Assembly (NCBI GenBank): GCA_003116975.1
Contig: BGKB01000002.1
Location: 248,001-312,000 of the forward strand
Source: Aurantiochytrium sp. KH105
Taxonomy: Eukaryota; Sar; Bigyra; Thraustochytrida; Thraustochytriidae
DNA: 64,000 nucleotides
Direction: 5' to 3'
The notes beneath the pieces are model-generated. The model worked only from the letters and a program-made list of their open reading frames with translations. It was not told the DNA's origin and did not search any database. The first letter of the stretch is position 1, and every line of letters begins with the position of its first letter. Positions 1-9,958 of this stretch are shown here, piece by piece. The position numbers and the translations under genes were made by a program.

Positions 1-1
1 C

Positions 2-2638
2 GCGTCCTCGGTAGACTCGCGCGAGGTCGGCGAAGTGCTGCAGCAAAAGGTGGAGGAGCAAATGCTCGAGATTATTCGACTGCAGACGGAAGTGACGCTC
101 CGAGAAAAGCGCATTCTCGAAGTCAAGCAAGAGGCCCAGGAAGATATCGCAGGGGCCAAACTTGCAGCCATGTCATTACGAGGAAATTCTATGCGAACTC
201 TCTCTGACGCTGCCACGAGCGGGGACGAGGCGGAGAAGGACGACGGGGTCGAGGACGCTTCGGATCAAAAGTCTTCTTCGGGCAATGCAGAGGACGTAAA
301 CGAAGAGGACACCAAAGACAACGAGGCCGCGAGCGCTGCTGAAGATTCTGCGCGCTTGGAAGAGATTTCGCGCCTGGAATCCAGAGTGCATTCGCTCGAG
401 GCAAGCTTGCAGCGTGCCCGTGCCGAGGCCTCCAAGTTGCGTAAAGATCTTGCGTCCCGGAGCGAGCACGAGCTTCATTCTCAAAAGGAAATCGTCGCTC
501 TCAACGAACGTCTCTTGCACCGCGAGAGGGAGCTCCAAGACGCCATGCGCGAGCGCGAGGCTCAGGACGCCCTCGAGCTACAAGAAGCGCGCGAAATGGC
601 CAACGAGCTACAGGCTGATATGGACACGCGTCTGCTCGAGGTCGCGAGGCTCCAGGCTGCTCTGTCAAAAGCGCAAAACGAGGAGCTCCGGGCTCGCAGT
701 GTGGCTCGAGATGCCGAGCAAAAGTACGATGACCTTGTGGCGGAAAAGGCTTCCGCTGCCGCTACCTCAGTGGACCGCGCAGCAGCGGCCTCAGATACGA
801 ACGGCGGTGGCACTGTGTCCCCGGCCGTAATGGAAGAGATGCGCATGCTTGCCAAGCTTTGCCAGAGCCTCTCTTCCGAGGCCGCGACACTTCGTGCGCA
901 GTTCCAATCGAGCGGAGACGAGCTTGCGCAAGAATGTCGCGAGCTTCGTGATCAGAGTCTTGCCCAGGCAGCCGACGCAAAGCGACTCCGAGACCAGTTG
1001 AGCCAGCTGCAACATCTTTACGCAGAAAGCCGTCAGGAAAACGAAGCACTTCAAGCTTCGCTTCGCGACGAGGCCCTCGAAATTCGTAATGAGGCCTTGC
1101 GAATCAGTGGCGCCACGCGCCAGGTTCTTCAAGAGACTGCAAACTTTCAACGCAGCAAACAGGCGAACGGGCCGGCACGCGCGATGGGCAGCATGAGCAA
1201 CGGGGCGGGAGTTGGCAAACCATCCTTGTCGACGCTGTCAGCGCGTCGGAAAAAACAGGTTCGCGCCGATGAGCCTCAACAAGACGATCAGGCGGACTCG
1301 GAGGGGAGCGATCACAAGGCCTGGGACGATGAGAGTGAGGACGGCGATCTTGGCATCAACGAGGCTGCGCCGGGATTTCGCGCCCGCGGTGAGTCCGCCG
1401 CTGACAGACTTTCACAGATTGAGGCCGAGAATGCTCGCAATGCTGAACTTCCAACGCCCAAGTCGCCTCTGGAGGAAGGGGAGGAGTACGCGCACGGGGA
1501 CGGAGACAACGACATTGACGTTGGCAACCAGGGTGACTTTGATGGCGAGGACTTTGACGAAGAAGGCGACGCCGATGATGCCGCTTCAGCATTCGGCGTG
1601 TCGAAACCCTCGCCAAAGACACGCGTGATTCTGAATGGCTATCTCCAAAAGGCGCCTCGTAGCACGGGCAACAAACCATACTGGGCCCGATGGGCCCGGC
1701 GCTGGTTCACGCTCACGTCCACCGCGCTCTTGTATTTTCGTTCGTCTTCAAGCAAAGCGCCGCGCGCCGTGTTGGACCTTCGATACATCCAAGTGTATGG
1801 TCCCAAAAATGAGCTCGACGAACGCGGGTGCAAATTCTATCTGCGCACGCCAGACCGAATCTATCAGCTTTGCGCGGAGAGCCAGTCTGTCTTGCGCGCA
1901 TGGCTCGATGCGCTCGAAGATGCTATTGCGGACCTTGCCGCCCAGGGCCGTTCAAGAACCACATCGCAGGTTTCCGTCCCTGGCAAGTCCAAGAATCTGT
2001 ACAAGGTTCTCGGCGTGTCCAAGAAGTCTTCGATTGAAGATATCACGTCGGCGTACGAATCCAAGGCGGCGAAATTCCATCCTGATGTGAATCCTGATCC
2101 AGACATGGAAGCCTTTAATCTTCTCGAAAAGGCTTTTAGTGTGCTCAGCACGCCGAGTCTGCGAGCCGATTACAATGTGAGTCTTGACATTCGCAGACTT
2201 TTCGAGGGCGGTTTTGTCGCGCTGCTTCATCCAGAACCGCCAACGGGACGTCAGTCGGGGAGTTTTAGAATGCGAAAACCTCTCTACCGTCGCTTCCTCA
2301 CAGACCTTGGTTTTCAAAGCATCATGTGGGGTCCGCCTGCTGGAAACCCGGAAAACTTTGCGGCGGATGACGCAGGCTGCGGCGCGCTTCCCTGGACCGA
2401 GATCGACAGTGTTCGGAACGGCGAGGAAGCCGTGGAGGGGGTCATGCTCCGCCTACCATCTTCGCGGAGCGCCCAGTGTTTTTCTCTCGTGTCCTCTTCG
2501 TCGAGGCCTTCCGGCGAGCCCCCGCTTGTAGTGCACATTGAGGTCGACTCCCCTGTTGAACGGGACAAGATTGTGCACGGCCTTCGCATTCTTGTGCAAG
2601 AGTCGCGGGATGCTCCGCCTGAACTTCCGAGTCCTTAG
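2..2638 (+). CDS. Coiled-coil / PH / J-domain protein (5' truncated by window edge)
   Basis: The frame is open from the window edge, so the true start lies upstream and only the last ~878 codons are visible. Residues are counted from position 35. Residues 1-380 are charged, heptad-rich coiled coil. Residues 380-525 are acidic and low in complexity. A PH domain spans about 531-630 (GYLQKAP near its start, RRWFTLTSTALLYF, and a final Trp in LRAWLDALEDAI). A J domain spans about 653-715 with an intact HPD motif in FHPDVNPD, so it should be able to stimulate an Hsp70. The last 150 residues are unrecognised. By family knowledge, PH domains bind phosphoinositides or proteins and J domains recruit Hsp70. 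A membrane-tethered cochaperone is my inference. The gene converges with the exchanger gene downstream. Confidence 0.85.
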   Translation, partial: ASSVDSREVGEVLQQKVEEQMLEIIRLQTEVTLREKRILEVKQEAQEDIAGAKLAAMSLRGNSMRTLSDAATSGDEAEKDDGVEDASDQKSSSGNAEDVNEEDTKDNEAASAAEDSARLEEISRLESRVHSLEASLQRARAEASKLRKDLASRSEHELHSQKEIVALNERLLHRERELQDAMREREAQDALELQEAREMANELQADMDTRLLEVARLQAALSKAQNEELRARSVARDAEQKYDDLVAEKASAAATSVDRAAAASDTNGGGTVSPAVMEEMRMLAKLCQSLSSEAATLRAQFQSSGDELAQECRELRDQSLAQAADAKRLRDQLSQLQHLYAESRQENEALQASLRDEALEIRNEALRISGATRQVLQETANFQRSKQANGPARAMGSMSNGAGVGKPSLSTLSARRKKQVRADEPQQDDQADSEGSDHKAWDDESEDGDLGINEAAPGFRARGESAADRLSQIEAENARNAELPTPKSPLEEGEEYAHGDGDNDIDVGNQGDFDGEDFDEEGDADDAASAFGVSKPSPKTRVILNGYLQKAPRSTGNKPYWARWARRWFTLTSTALLYFRSSSSKAPRAVLDLRYIQVYGPKNELDERGCKFYLRTPDRIYQLCAESQSVLRAWLDALEDAIADLAAQGRSRTTSQVSVPGKSKNLYKVLGVSKKSSIEDITSAYESKAAKFHPDVNPDPDMEAFNLLEKAFSVLSTPSLRADYNVSLDIRRLFEGGFVALLHPEPPTGRQSGSFRMRKPLYRRFLTDLGFQSIMWGPPAGNPENFAADDAGCGALPWTEIDSVRNGEEAVEGVMLRLPSSRSAQCFSLVSSSSRPSGEPPLVVHIEVDSPVERDKIVHGLRILVQESRDAPPELPSP

Positions 2639-3051
2639 CCGGCCCGCCAGATCATCTCTTTGTTTATTTATGAATCAGACGACAAAGCCTCGCCTGGGGG
2701 TGATCGGTAACACACACAAAAGAGACGGAAAGGTGGTGCTCATACTCTAATGATGGTCCCTGAAAAGAGGCAAGCACATTGAATAAGAAATTTTTTTGAG
2801 CTGCTCTTCAACGTTACAAACAACCCGAGGCACTGCGGCTGACGCACTCACTTGTCGATCTATGCTGCCTGCATAAGTCACAATTTTCAAGCAAAAGATA
2901 AGCAAGGCCAGCCACTCGGCAAAAATGAATAATTCGTCATTCTGTCGTGCGCTGTGGCCCAGCGTCTGAAAACAAAAAGGAAAAGCGGACAATGTTCTGG
3001 TAAATATTCCGCTTGTAGTTCCCATCAGTACGATTCGTTTTTGTTTGTTTA
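2639..3051. other. Convergent intergenic spacer (3' UTRs)
   Basis: About 410 bp between two converging stop codons. It is AT-richer than its surroundings. No gene, repeat or RNA could be supported. Confidence 0.5.
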
Positions 3052-5163
3052 TTAGATAGGTGGCTCGTAGAAGTCCTCATCAGAGCGATCGTTCATGCCG
3101 AGAAGCTCAAGCTGGTGCTCGTCCTCATCGACATGACCAATTCGTAATTCGTCATCGTCATCGTTGTCGTCAGCATCGCCAAATACTCGGTCATCGGAGA
3201 GACCGCGTCGGCGCGAGTCCACGCCGCCACCAATCTGCAAAGGAGCGGCGTTCCCCTGGCTTCGCGCATCTCCTCCATTGCTGCTGCCATGCGCAGGATA
3301 GTGTTCCCGCGAGGAAGCGCCATTGATGAGTAGACTCGAACGTCGACCGCCATCCACGTCATCGTCATCAGCGCCGCTCGATCGGCGCGCAAGGAGGAAC
3401 TCGCCACCAGCGCTGCCACCATTTGATCGGGTCACCGATCCATTGCCGTTGACCACGAACTGAGAGATGTCGCCCTCCTGGATCGCGTTGAAGAGCTCTG
3501 GGGAAATGCGGCTACGCTGGTGTCGCTTGCCTCCAAATAAACGCTTCATGTATTGGTCATCAATGCGACGCCAAAAGGAGTCAACTTTGTTGCGCACCAT
3601 GCGCATGCGTGTGGCCTGTGGCCCGAGGTGGCTGAGATCCTCCTCGGCGTCGCCGTCGGCAGAAGAGACCGACCCACGGGGCGCCGGAAGCTCGTGGTAG
3701 TTGGCAAAGTCCTCGCGCAGACCCTCACCTCCAGAAGGCCCGTCGGAGCCGCGCAAGTCGAGCTTTTCCAGCATGTGCGAGGTTGTGCCGCCTAGAACAA
3801 AGGTGGTGAGAATGGTGATGCCCAGCGTAGTGGTCTGAATGACCTCGATGGAGCGCGAGGAACCAGTTGCGCTGCTGAGCTGCTGCGAGAGCGCGTACGA
3901 GACGGCGCCGCGAAGTCCACTAAAAAACATAAAGAATTGCATGCGGTTACCAATCTTCTCGTTGCGGCACATGTTGGCAAGGTACGTCATGGGAAAGATA
4001 TTGGCCGCCCGTCCCGCGATGCAGAAGCCGGTTGCCAGCACCAAAAAGATGGGATCCCACGACGACTTGGACGTGAAGATGCTCACGCCCATGTACGTAA
4101 AAACGACCGTCTCGGACGTTTTCGCGAGCGACTCAAACACGTAGCGACTGGAGATCTTGGTTTGCACCGAAAGATTGTAGTAATTGTAATGGGAGAGCGT
4201 GAGCGCGCAGAAAAAGAGCGCCACAACGCCCGACATGTGCAGGAGCTCTGCTAGAGCAAAGCAGCCAAAGGAAAACAGAAAGAGCATTTGAATCTCGTAC
4301 GCGTGATACTTGTGCAGCGAAGAGAACTTGAAGACAAAGGAGCAAAGCAAGCCAGTGAAGACGCCAATGCAGACAGATGCGATCGTCATGGCGCAAAAGC
4401 GCAGCAGGACAACGAAGATGTCCTTGCCCTCAAAGCTCCGGCTCTCCTCTGCATACGCATTCATGACATGAAAGAGAACAATGGCGACAGCGTCGTTGAG
4501 CACGCTTTCGCCAAAGACGAGCGAGTAGAGAAGTGGATCGCAATTGGTCTCTGCGCTTCCAAGGATGGCCAGGGTGGCGACAGGGTCAACACTCGAGATG
4601 AGGCTGCCAAAAAGGAGCGACTGCAAGGGCGACGAGCTGTCGACGCCGATGAGGCCGATGAGCGCCGCGAGGTAGGTGAGGAATCCGACGGCAAAGGTCG
4701 ATATAAAGGTGCCGACCACGGCGTAGAGACCGATCGCCACGAGATTCGAGAAGAATCGTTTCTTTTTGAGCGTGTATCCTGCCTCAAAGATGATTGGCGG
4801 CAGCAGGACAAAGAAGAAAATGAGCGGGCTGAACTGGAGCATCTCGAGTTCGCCGGTCTCATCGTCGCCGGCCACCAGGCGCACGATGCCCCCGGCGACG
4901 GCGCCGAGCAGCATGGATGCCCCGCTCTCCGGGAGGTACTTGAACCTCCGCTCCTGCAAAAAGTACCCCACCAGCACGCACAGCAGGAGCAGCACCACCA
5001 GGAGCAGCGTGTTGGCCGCCCCGAACGCGTGGCTCACCTGCGCGGCCGTCGGCGCCTCCGTGGGCAGCACCGACGGCGCCGCCGACGCCGAAACGGCGCC
5101 CTCCGCCGCGGCGCCCGCCGCCTCGCTCGCCGCCGCCATCGCGCTCGCGCTCGCGTCCGCCAT
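3052..5163 (-). CDS. Na+/H+ exchanger, NHE/SLC9 (CPA1) family
   Basis: 703 aa. This is an integral membrane antiporter exchanging Na+ or K+ for H+, most like the endosomal or plasma-membrane NHE group. An Ala-rich N-terminus (1-45) precedes about 11-12 hydrophobic segments between residues 50 and 460. The amiloride-region motif LLPPIIFEAGY is at about 120-130. The ion-binding ND pair lies in FGESVLNDA (N223, D224). A later Arg-containing helix reads FFSGLRGAVSYAL, another NHE signature. The cytosolic tail (about 465-703) is hydrophilic with Ser, Asp and Gly runs and is presumably regulatory. The length matches eukaryotic NHEs. The start is the first ATG, with G at -3. The gene is divergent from the acyl-CoA synthetase across ~580 bp. 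Isoform and compartment cannot be fixed from sequence alone. Confidence 0.95.
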   Translation of the reverse strand: MADASASAMAAASEAAGAAAEGAVSASAAPSVLPTEAPTAAQVSHAFGAANTLLLVVLLLLCVLVGYFLQERRFKYLPESGASMLLGAVAGGIVRLVAGDDETGELEMLQFSPLIFFFVLLPPIIFEAGYTLKKKRFFSNLVAIGLYAVVGTFISTFAVGFLTYLAALIGLIGVDSSSPLQSLLFGSLISSVDPVATLAILGSAETNCDPLLYSLVFGESVLNDAVAIVLFHVMNAYAEESRSFEGKDIFVVLLRFCAMTIASVCIGVFTGLLCSFVFKFSSLHKYHAYEIQMLFLFSFGCFALAELLHMSGVVALFFCALTLSHYNYYNLSVQTKISSRYVFESLAKTSETVVFTYMGVSIFTSKSSWDPIFLVLATGFCIAGRAANIFPMTYLANMCRNEKIGNRMQFFMFFSGLRGAVSYALSQQLSSATGSSRSIEVIQTTTLGITILTTFVLGGTTSHMLEKLDLRGSDGPSGGEGLREDFANYHELPAPRGSVSSADGDAEEDLSHLGPQATRMRMVRNKVDSFWRRIDDQYMKRLFGGKRHQRSRISPELFNAIQEGDISQFVVNGNGSVTRSNGGSAGGEFLLARRSSGADDDDVDGGRRSSLLINGASSREHYPAHGSSNGGDARSQGNAAPLQIGGGVDSRRRGLSDDRVFGDADDNDDDDELRIGHVDEDEHQLELLGMNDRSDEDFYEPPI

Positions 5164-5745
5164 GCCGAGTCTCGCGTTCTGTCTCGTCTTCGCCGCACCA
5201 TCTTCGCGCCCCTCTCCGCCCTTGCACCAGGAACCGGCGAGGAACAGATACGGAACGTCAGGCCCGACGCCCGCGGAGGGCAGCGCAGGCCAGGCCAGGC
5301 CAGGGCGACCCGGAGACGCGACGCGAGGCGAGGCGAGGCGAGGCGAAGAGCGAGGGCGTGGACCCGCGCGGGTTCGGTCTCGCAGGCGCGACGCGGCGCG
5401 ACGGAGCTTGCGTAAAGTTCTAGTATATACCTAGCTTTCTCAACATGTGTGCGTCGAACTTTGCCAATAGGCTGCGTAGGACTGTTCGTGCGTATAGTGC
5501 AATAACAGACGCTCTGCTGGCAGACTCCCAAGCCAAATCCAAAGCCAAGCCTCGAACCTTGAACCTCGAACCTCGGACCTCGGACGAAGCGGATATACTT
5601 CTGCTGCCTCGAAAGCGGAGCGTCTCCGCGGGACGTGCGCGGCGAGTGCGCGCGAAAGGCCTCGCTCTCGAGCACGCCGACACGCGGCCACCAGACCGGG
5701 CTGACTTACTTACCTTGGGGAGGGTATCTGGGAGACAAGAAGACC
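5164..5745. promoter_or_regulatory. Divergent promoter region, exchanger / acyl-CoA synthetase
   Basis: A 582-bp head-to-head spacer that must hold both promoters. It contains a GGCGA pentamer run at about 5320-5346 and a degenerate AACCTCG/ACCTCGG run at about 5551-5585. A strong minus-strand GTAAGTAAG donor-like site lies at about 5709-5717, but I could not pair it with an acceptor. No TATA box was convincing. Confidence 0.4.
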
Positions 5746-8232
5746 ATGGCGACGACCAAGGCGGTGACCAACATGGCCGTCGCGTCGGTCGGCACAGGCA
5801 GCGTTGTGCTGGTTTTTGCGGTCACGCTTCGCGTCGTGGGTGCGCTAGGCAAGGTCCCTGGCGATGCGGCATGGGTCTGGGCCCTCATGGCCTGGGTCGC
5901 GGCGATGGTCGTCCCGCTCCTCGCGTACGACGGGTTCTCTCAACACCGCGAAGTCTCTGACGCGGATATCGTCGTCTCGCTGGCCTTGGCGACACTCATA
6001 GGCGTGGCCACATGGTTTGCGACGCTGGGCGACGAACTCGTGCTTCCCGGAGAGGCGTGGCTCAAGACACAGCTCAGCAAGCAAACCGTCTTGCAGTCCG
6101 TCGCGGTGGACTCGGACGCGCGAACCGAAACGACGACCTTTCCGAGACGCCACAAGGGCTTCGAAGGCGAGCTCATGCAAACGCACCCGGATTGCGGGCC
6201 AAAGTGCCGGACCGCGCGGGCGGTTTTGGATCGGGCTCAAATGCTCTTTGCTCGCAACAAGCTCTGCGCCACGCGCACTGTGAACCCAGATGGCACATAT
6301 GGGCCATACGTGAGTCGCACCTACGGGGAGTTCTTGGGAGACATGCGCCTCTGTGCGCAAAAGCTTGGGCACGGCAAGCGGCGTCTTGAGCGCATTGGCC
6401 TCTTTGCCAAGAATTGTGAGGAGTACGCGGTCGCAATGCTCGGCGCCTTGCACGCAGGCGTGGTCGTGGTGCCCCTTTACGCGACGCTTGGCTCGCAGGC
6501 CATTCGCCACATTGTTCGACATGCCGAACTCAGCACCGTCTGCGTGAGCGAGGAAAATCTTGAACTTGTGCTCCGCCTCAAGTCTACGGCGAGCGCCGAG
6601 CCTACGAATGAAGCGACGCGATGCGAGTGCCTCGAACGTGTCTATGTCTTCAAAGACCGCACGATTCCTGAGACTTCGCCGAAACATGTGAACCGCGGCC
6701 CGCGCCACTTTCTCGGGGTCGATATTCTGCCTTTCGAGGTGCTTTTGCGCGAGGAAGATGAGGCAGAAGACGACAACGGCGAAGAGCTCAAAGGCACGGA
6801 GAGCACTGATGGGTACACGGAGCGCCACGTCGACGAGAACGACCTTTCATTTATCCTATACACGTCTGGCACAACGGGCGACCCCAAGGGCGTCATGCTC
6901 ACACAAGGCGGCATCATTGCCTGTGCGTCTGCGCTTTGCACGACCGTAGTCGTGCGTGAAGACGACGTCCATCTTTCGTACCTGCCTTTGGCGCATGCCT
7001 TTGAGATCGCTGTCATCCTCGCCGGCATCATTCGTGGCGCTTCGGTCGGATGGTATCATGGCAATGTGAAGGAGCTCATCGAAGATGCTGCCGCCTTGCG
7101 TCCGACGCTTTTCATTGGCGTTCCCCGCGTCTTTCAACGCGTGCAACAGGTCGTGCAACAGCAACTCCAGCTCAAACCTCTGCCAATTCGCCGTCTCTGC
7201 TTCCACGCGCTGCGGCAGCAAATGAGGAGCACGCGCAAGGGACACCGGTTGTACCTGTGGGATGCCTTGGTTTTTCGTCAGGTCAAGGCGGCCCTTGGCG
7301 GCCGTGTGCGTCTCATGTGCTCGGGATCCGCACCGTTGGCGCCTTCTGTGATGGAATTCGTGCGCGTGTGCTTTGATGTGCCTCTCGTCGAAGGCTATGG
7401 ATTGACTGAAACTCATGGCGTGTGCAGCGCCATGTATGGCGGCGTTGGCGGCAAGTTCGACCAAACCGTTGGCCATGTTGGTCCGCCGCTCGCATGTTCC
7501 GAGTACAAGCTGGAGAGCGTGCCTGATCTCGGTTACACCATCAAGGACCCAGAGGGTCCGCGCGGCGAGGTTTTGGTTCGTGGCCCAAACATCTTTCGGG
7601 GCTACTACAAGAACGAGGAGCTCACCAAGGAGGTCTTGGTGGATAACTGGTTCCACACTGGAGACATTGGCCGTTTTAATCCGAATGGTACGCTCACCAT
7701 CATTGATCGGAAAAAGAACATGTTCAAGCTCAGTCAGGGCGAGTATGTGGCCGCGGAGAAGCTTGAGATCTTGCTGCAATCGGTCCCTGTCGTGGGTCAA
7801 ATCTTTGTCTATGGCAACTCGTATGAGTCTGTGCTTGTTGCCATTGTCGTTCCTGACCCCCAAGAGCTGCTTCCGCGTCTCAGGAGGGGCGCAGTTCCGG
7901 AGATCCCCGTTTCTGCGTTGCCGGTCTTGTCCAAGGACCTTGAAACGTGGCTGGGACCATACCATGAGCTATGTTCAGACGCCAAGTTTGGCCCACTGAT
8001 CAATCAGTATGTCTTGCAAGAAATAACGACGGCTTGTGAGATCGAGGAGCTTGCCAAGTTTGAGTATCCGCGCGCGATCTATATCGAGTCGCGACTCAAC
8101 GAATTGCTGCAAGGCTTCAGTGAAACAAATGGAATGCTCACGCCAACATTTAAGACCAAGCGCAACAAGATTTACGAGGCGTACCAGGACAGGATTGATG
8201 GCCTCTATACGTCTTTGAAAAAGATGCGCTAA
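5746..8232 (+). CDS. Long-chain acyl-CoA synthetase (AMP-binding)
   Basis: 828 aa. It should activate fatty acids to acyl-CoA through an acyl-adenylate, feeding lipid synthesis or beta-oxidation. The ATG at 5746 is chosen for its ACCATGG context; upstream in-frame codons are probably 5' UTR. Residues about 8-95 hold two or three hydrophobic segments, suggesting a membrane anchor. The AMP-binding P-loop YTSGTTGDPKG starts at Y372. The A5-type motif GYGLTETHG is at about 551. The ATP-binding aspartate motif WFHTGDIG is at about 635, and the LACS-type linker DRKKNMFKLSQGEYV follows. All core motifs are intact and the length is slightly above the usual 650-720 aa because of the N-terminal extension. 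Substrate chain length cannot be told from the sequence. Confidence 0.96.
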   Translation: MATTKAVTNMAVASVGTGSVVLVFAVTLRVVGALGKVPGDAAWVWALMAWVAAMVVPLLAYDGFSQHREVSDADIVVSLALATLIGVATWFATLGDELVLPGEAWLKTQLSKQTVLQSVAVDSDARTETTTFPRRHKGFEGELMQTHPDCGPKCRTARAVLDRAQMLFARNKLCATRTVNPDGTYGPYVSRTYGEFLGDMRLCAQKLGHGKRRLERIGLFAKNCEEYAVAMLGALHAGVVVVPLYATLGSQAIRHIVRHAELSTVCVSEENLELVLRLKSTASAEPTNEATRCECLERVYVFKDRTIPETSPKHVNRGPRHFLGVDILPFEVLLREEDEAEDDNGEELKGTESTDGYTERHVDENDLSFILYTSGTTGDPKGVMLTQGGIIACASALCTTVVVREDDVHLSYLPLAHAFEIAVILAGIIRGASVGWYHGNVKELIEDAAALRPTLFIGVPRVFQRVQQVVQQQLQLKPLPIRRLCFHALRQQMRSTRKGHRLYLWDALVFRQVKAALGGRVRLMCSGSAPLAPSVMEFVRVCFDVPLVEGYGLTETHGVCSAMYGGVGGKFDQTVGHVGPPLACSEYKLESVPDLGYTIKDPEGPRGEVLVRGPNIFRGYYKNEELTKEVLVDNWFHTGDIGRFNPNGTLTIIDRKKNMFKLSQGEYVAAEKLEILLQSVPVVGQIFVYGNSYESVLVAIVVPDPQELLPRLRRGAVPEIPVSALPVLSKDLETWLGPYHELCSDAKFGPLINQYVLQEITTACEIEELAKFEYPRAIYIESRLNELLQGFSETNGMLTPTFKTKRNKIYEAYQDRIDGLYTSLKKMR

Positions 8233-8675
8233 GACATCTCATCTGTGGCTCGGTCCGGGCCTAGCGGTCTCCTGTGTTCTCTATTTGCCGGGGGGGGGGT
8301 GGGGGTGGGGGGGGGCAAGGTGAACGTACAACGGAAGACAGTAGTCGCTAGAACGGGCCAAGAGCTTTTGGCGATGACGCAAGGCAGCTTGAGGGCAAAG
8401 ACAGTTAGCATTTAGTTTGAGATTACAACTGCCTAGGTGCAACAGGACCTCAGTCGGGATAGCATTTGACCAACCCCGTCCATCTGAAGCGCAAATGACT
8501 CTCATATGAAGAAAGCATAGACTTGCCCACGTTCTTTGCTCCTCCCATCACACTTGGCACGCATCAGCAGAATACTCTACCGAAATATAGAGCAAAGGAC
8601 TTGAAGGTTTCTTTTTCCCCCTTAAAAATGCGATTGCAACTCTCCTTTGACAACATTTGGACTATCTATACCACC
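8233..8675. other. Convergent spacer with G-rich run
   Basis: About 440 bp between converging genes. The one notable element is a near-continuous G tract at 8290-8315. No coding potential was seen. Confidence 0.5.
8290..8315 (+). repeat. Poly-G tract (quadruplex-prone)
   Basis: 26 bp of G interrupted only by T at 8300 and 8306, giving G runs of about 10, 5 and 9. It lies 57 bp past the acyl-CoA synthetase stop, in the 3' region of converging transcripts. Such tracts can form G-quadruplexes, and they are also frequent sites of length errors in sequencing. Confidence 0.8.
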
Positions 8676-9719
8676 TTACTTTTTCTTACCCGGCTCTTGA
8701 TGTACCTTGTGCGCCTTGACCTCGACAATCTCGCCCTGTGGCAAGAGGAGTGCTGAAAGCGAGCCGCCATATACACAACCGGTGTCGAGTCCAGTGACGA
8801 GATCCGTGCGCTGCAGCTTGCGCAAGGCGTCGTGGCCAAAAATAATCTTTTGGGGACCTTTCCACAGCTCAATCCAGGGTTTGCCCTCGGTGGGATTGCT
8901 TGTAGCAGTTCCATCGTCTGTGATGTTGCGCATGTGAAGCATGTCATCGAGACTATTTTCGGTGCGGTCAAGACCTGGCTTGAGACCCGCATGGACCACG
9001 GTCGTGTCGTATTCTTCAATGTGCAGTGTCAATGGCAAAGCCTTGAGCCAATCGAGATCTTCCTTGGAAAGAACATCCTTGGCAAGCTTGGTGTGCTCGC
9101 GCTCGGGGTAAAGACCATCATTGATGCGGAGAATGACGTAGTGGTCGTGATTACCGCGCACGCCCAGCGCCTTAAGTTCTTGCGCGCGACGTACAACCTC
9201 GAGTGACTTGGGTCCCTTGGCGCAGAGATCTCCGACGAAAATGAGCTTGTCTTCATCTTTTTTGAAGTCCACCTTTTCCAACAGCGCGTCGAGCTCGTCA
9301 GCGCATCCGTGTACGTCGCCCACGATGACGAGACGTCGGCCTTCGGTTTCCTGCAAGGGAAGCGTATGGTGCGCAGCCTCGAGAGAAGCATAGCCAGGCA
9401 CAAGGTCCTCAAGTGACGCAGCTGTTATTTTCCCCTTCGCTTCTCCAGGTGATGCCTGCGTAGTGAGGCCAACGCTCTGCCCCGGCGAGCTCGACGTCTC
9501 GGCGTCCTTGGTGCCGAGGCTCTGGATCAAGCCCATGGTGGTGCTTCTTGTGCTGCTGCCGGTGCTGTCGCTGGTCCTCGTCACTACTGCTCTTCTCCGA
9601 AGAGCGCTTTTGCTTGCGAATGATCGTTGTGCTCCGTAGCTTTTGCGCGCGACGCTCGCGTATCTGCGTGCGGCGCCTGCCGCCGCCAGTCGAGTCGTCG
9701 CGACGTGCATAGCGAACAT
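8676..9719 (-). CDS. ApaH-like metallophosphatase (ALPH)
   Basis: 347 aa. This is a calcineurin-like phosphoesterase of the bacterial ApaH (diadenosine tetraphosphatase) type. Eukaryotic ALPHs hydrolyse dinucleoside polyphosphates, polyphosphate or, in trypanosomes, mRNA caps. Metal-binding motifs occur in order: GDVHG (about 134-138), GDLCAKGP (about 163), GNHD (about 189-192), VVHAG and FGHDA, followed by the ALPH-like TGLDTGCVYGGSLSALLLP. The first ATG (9719) gives an Arg/Ala-rich, acid-free leader typical of mitochondrial import. A second in-frame ATG at 9536 has a near-perfect ACCACCATGG context and begins MGLIQS, a possible N-myristoylation site. Both products would keep the catalytic domain. 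The codons further upstream begin only with TTG. Confidence 0.9.
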   Translation of the reverse strand: MFAMHVATTRLAAAGAARRYASVARKSYGAQRSFASKSALRRRAVVTRTSDSTGSSTRSTTMGLIQSLGTKDAETSSSPGQSVGLTTQASPGEAKGKITAASLEDLVPGYASLEAAHHTLPLQETEGRRLVIVGDVHGCADELDALLEKVDFKKDEDKLIFVGDLCAKGPKSLEVVRRAQELKALGVRGNHDHYVILRINDGLYPEREHTKLAKDVLSKEDLDWLKALPLTLHIEEYDTTVVHAGLKPGLDRTENSLDDMLHMRNITDDGTATSNPTEGKPWIELWKGPQKIIFGHDALRKLQRTDLVTGLDTGCVYGGSLSALLLPQGEIVEVKAHKVHQEPGKKK

Positions 9720-9958
9720 GCTTTTTTGGCTTGGGCCTCGCTTGCTTGGGCAAACGCACAAGCAACAAATTGCAGGAAAGAAGAAGGAGCTCGTTTTGCC
9801 TCCGCGGGCGCGTTAAATGGATGAGAGTGGACGGAGGCTTGACCGCTTGCAGCGCCTCGATTCTTTTGCAGGAGGAAATGATGTTGTTGATGAGTTCTTG
9901 TGGGTCGATAACGAAGAAAACGAGCATGAATTTCTTTTTTCTCTCTATAAATGCAGTA

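Noticed and set aside
4288-5415. 375-codon plus-strand frame opposite the exchanger
   Set aside because: Arg/Glu/Asp antisense filler; the minus strand has clear NHE motifs.
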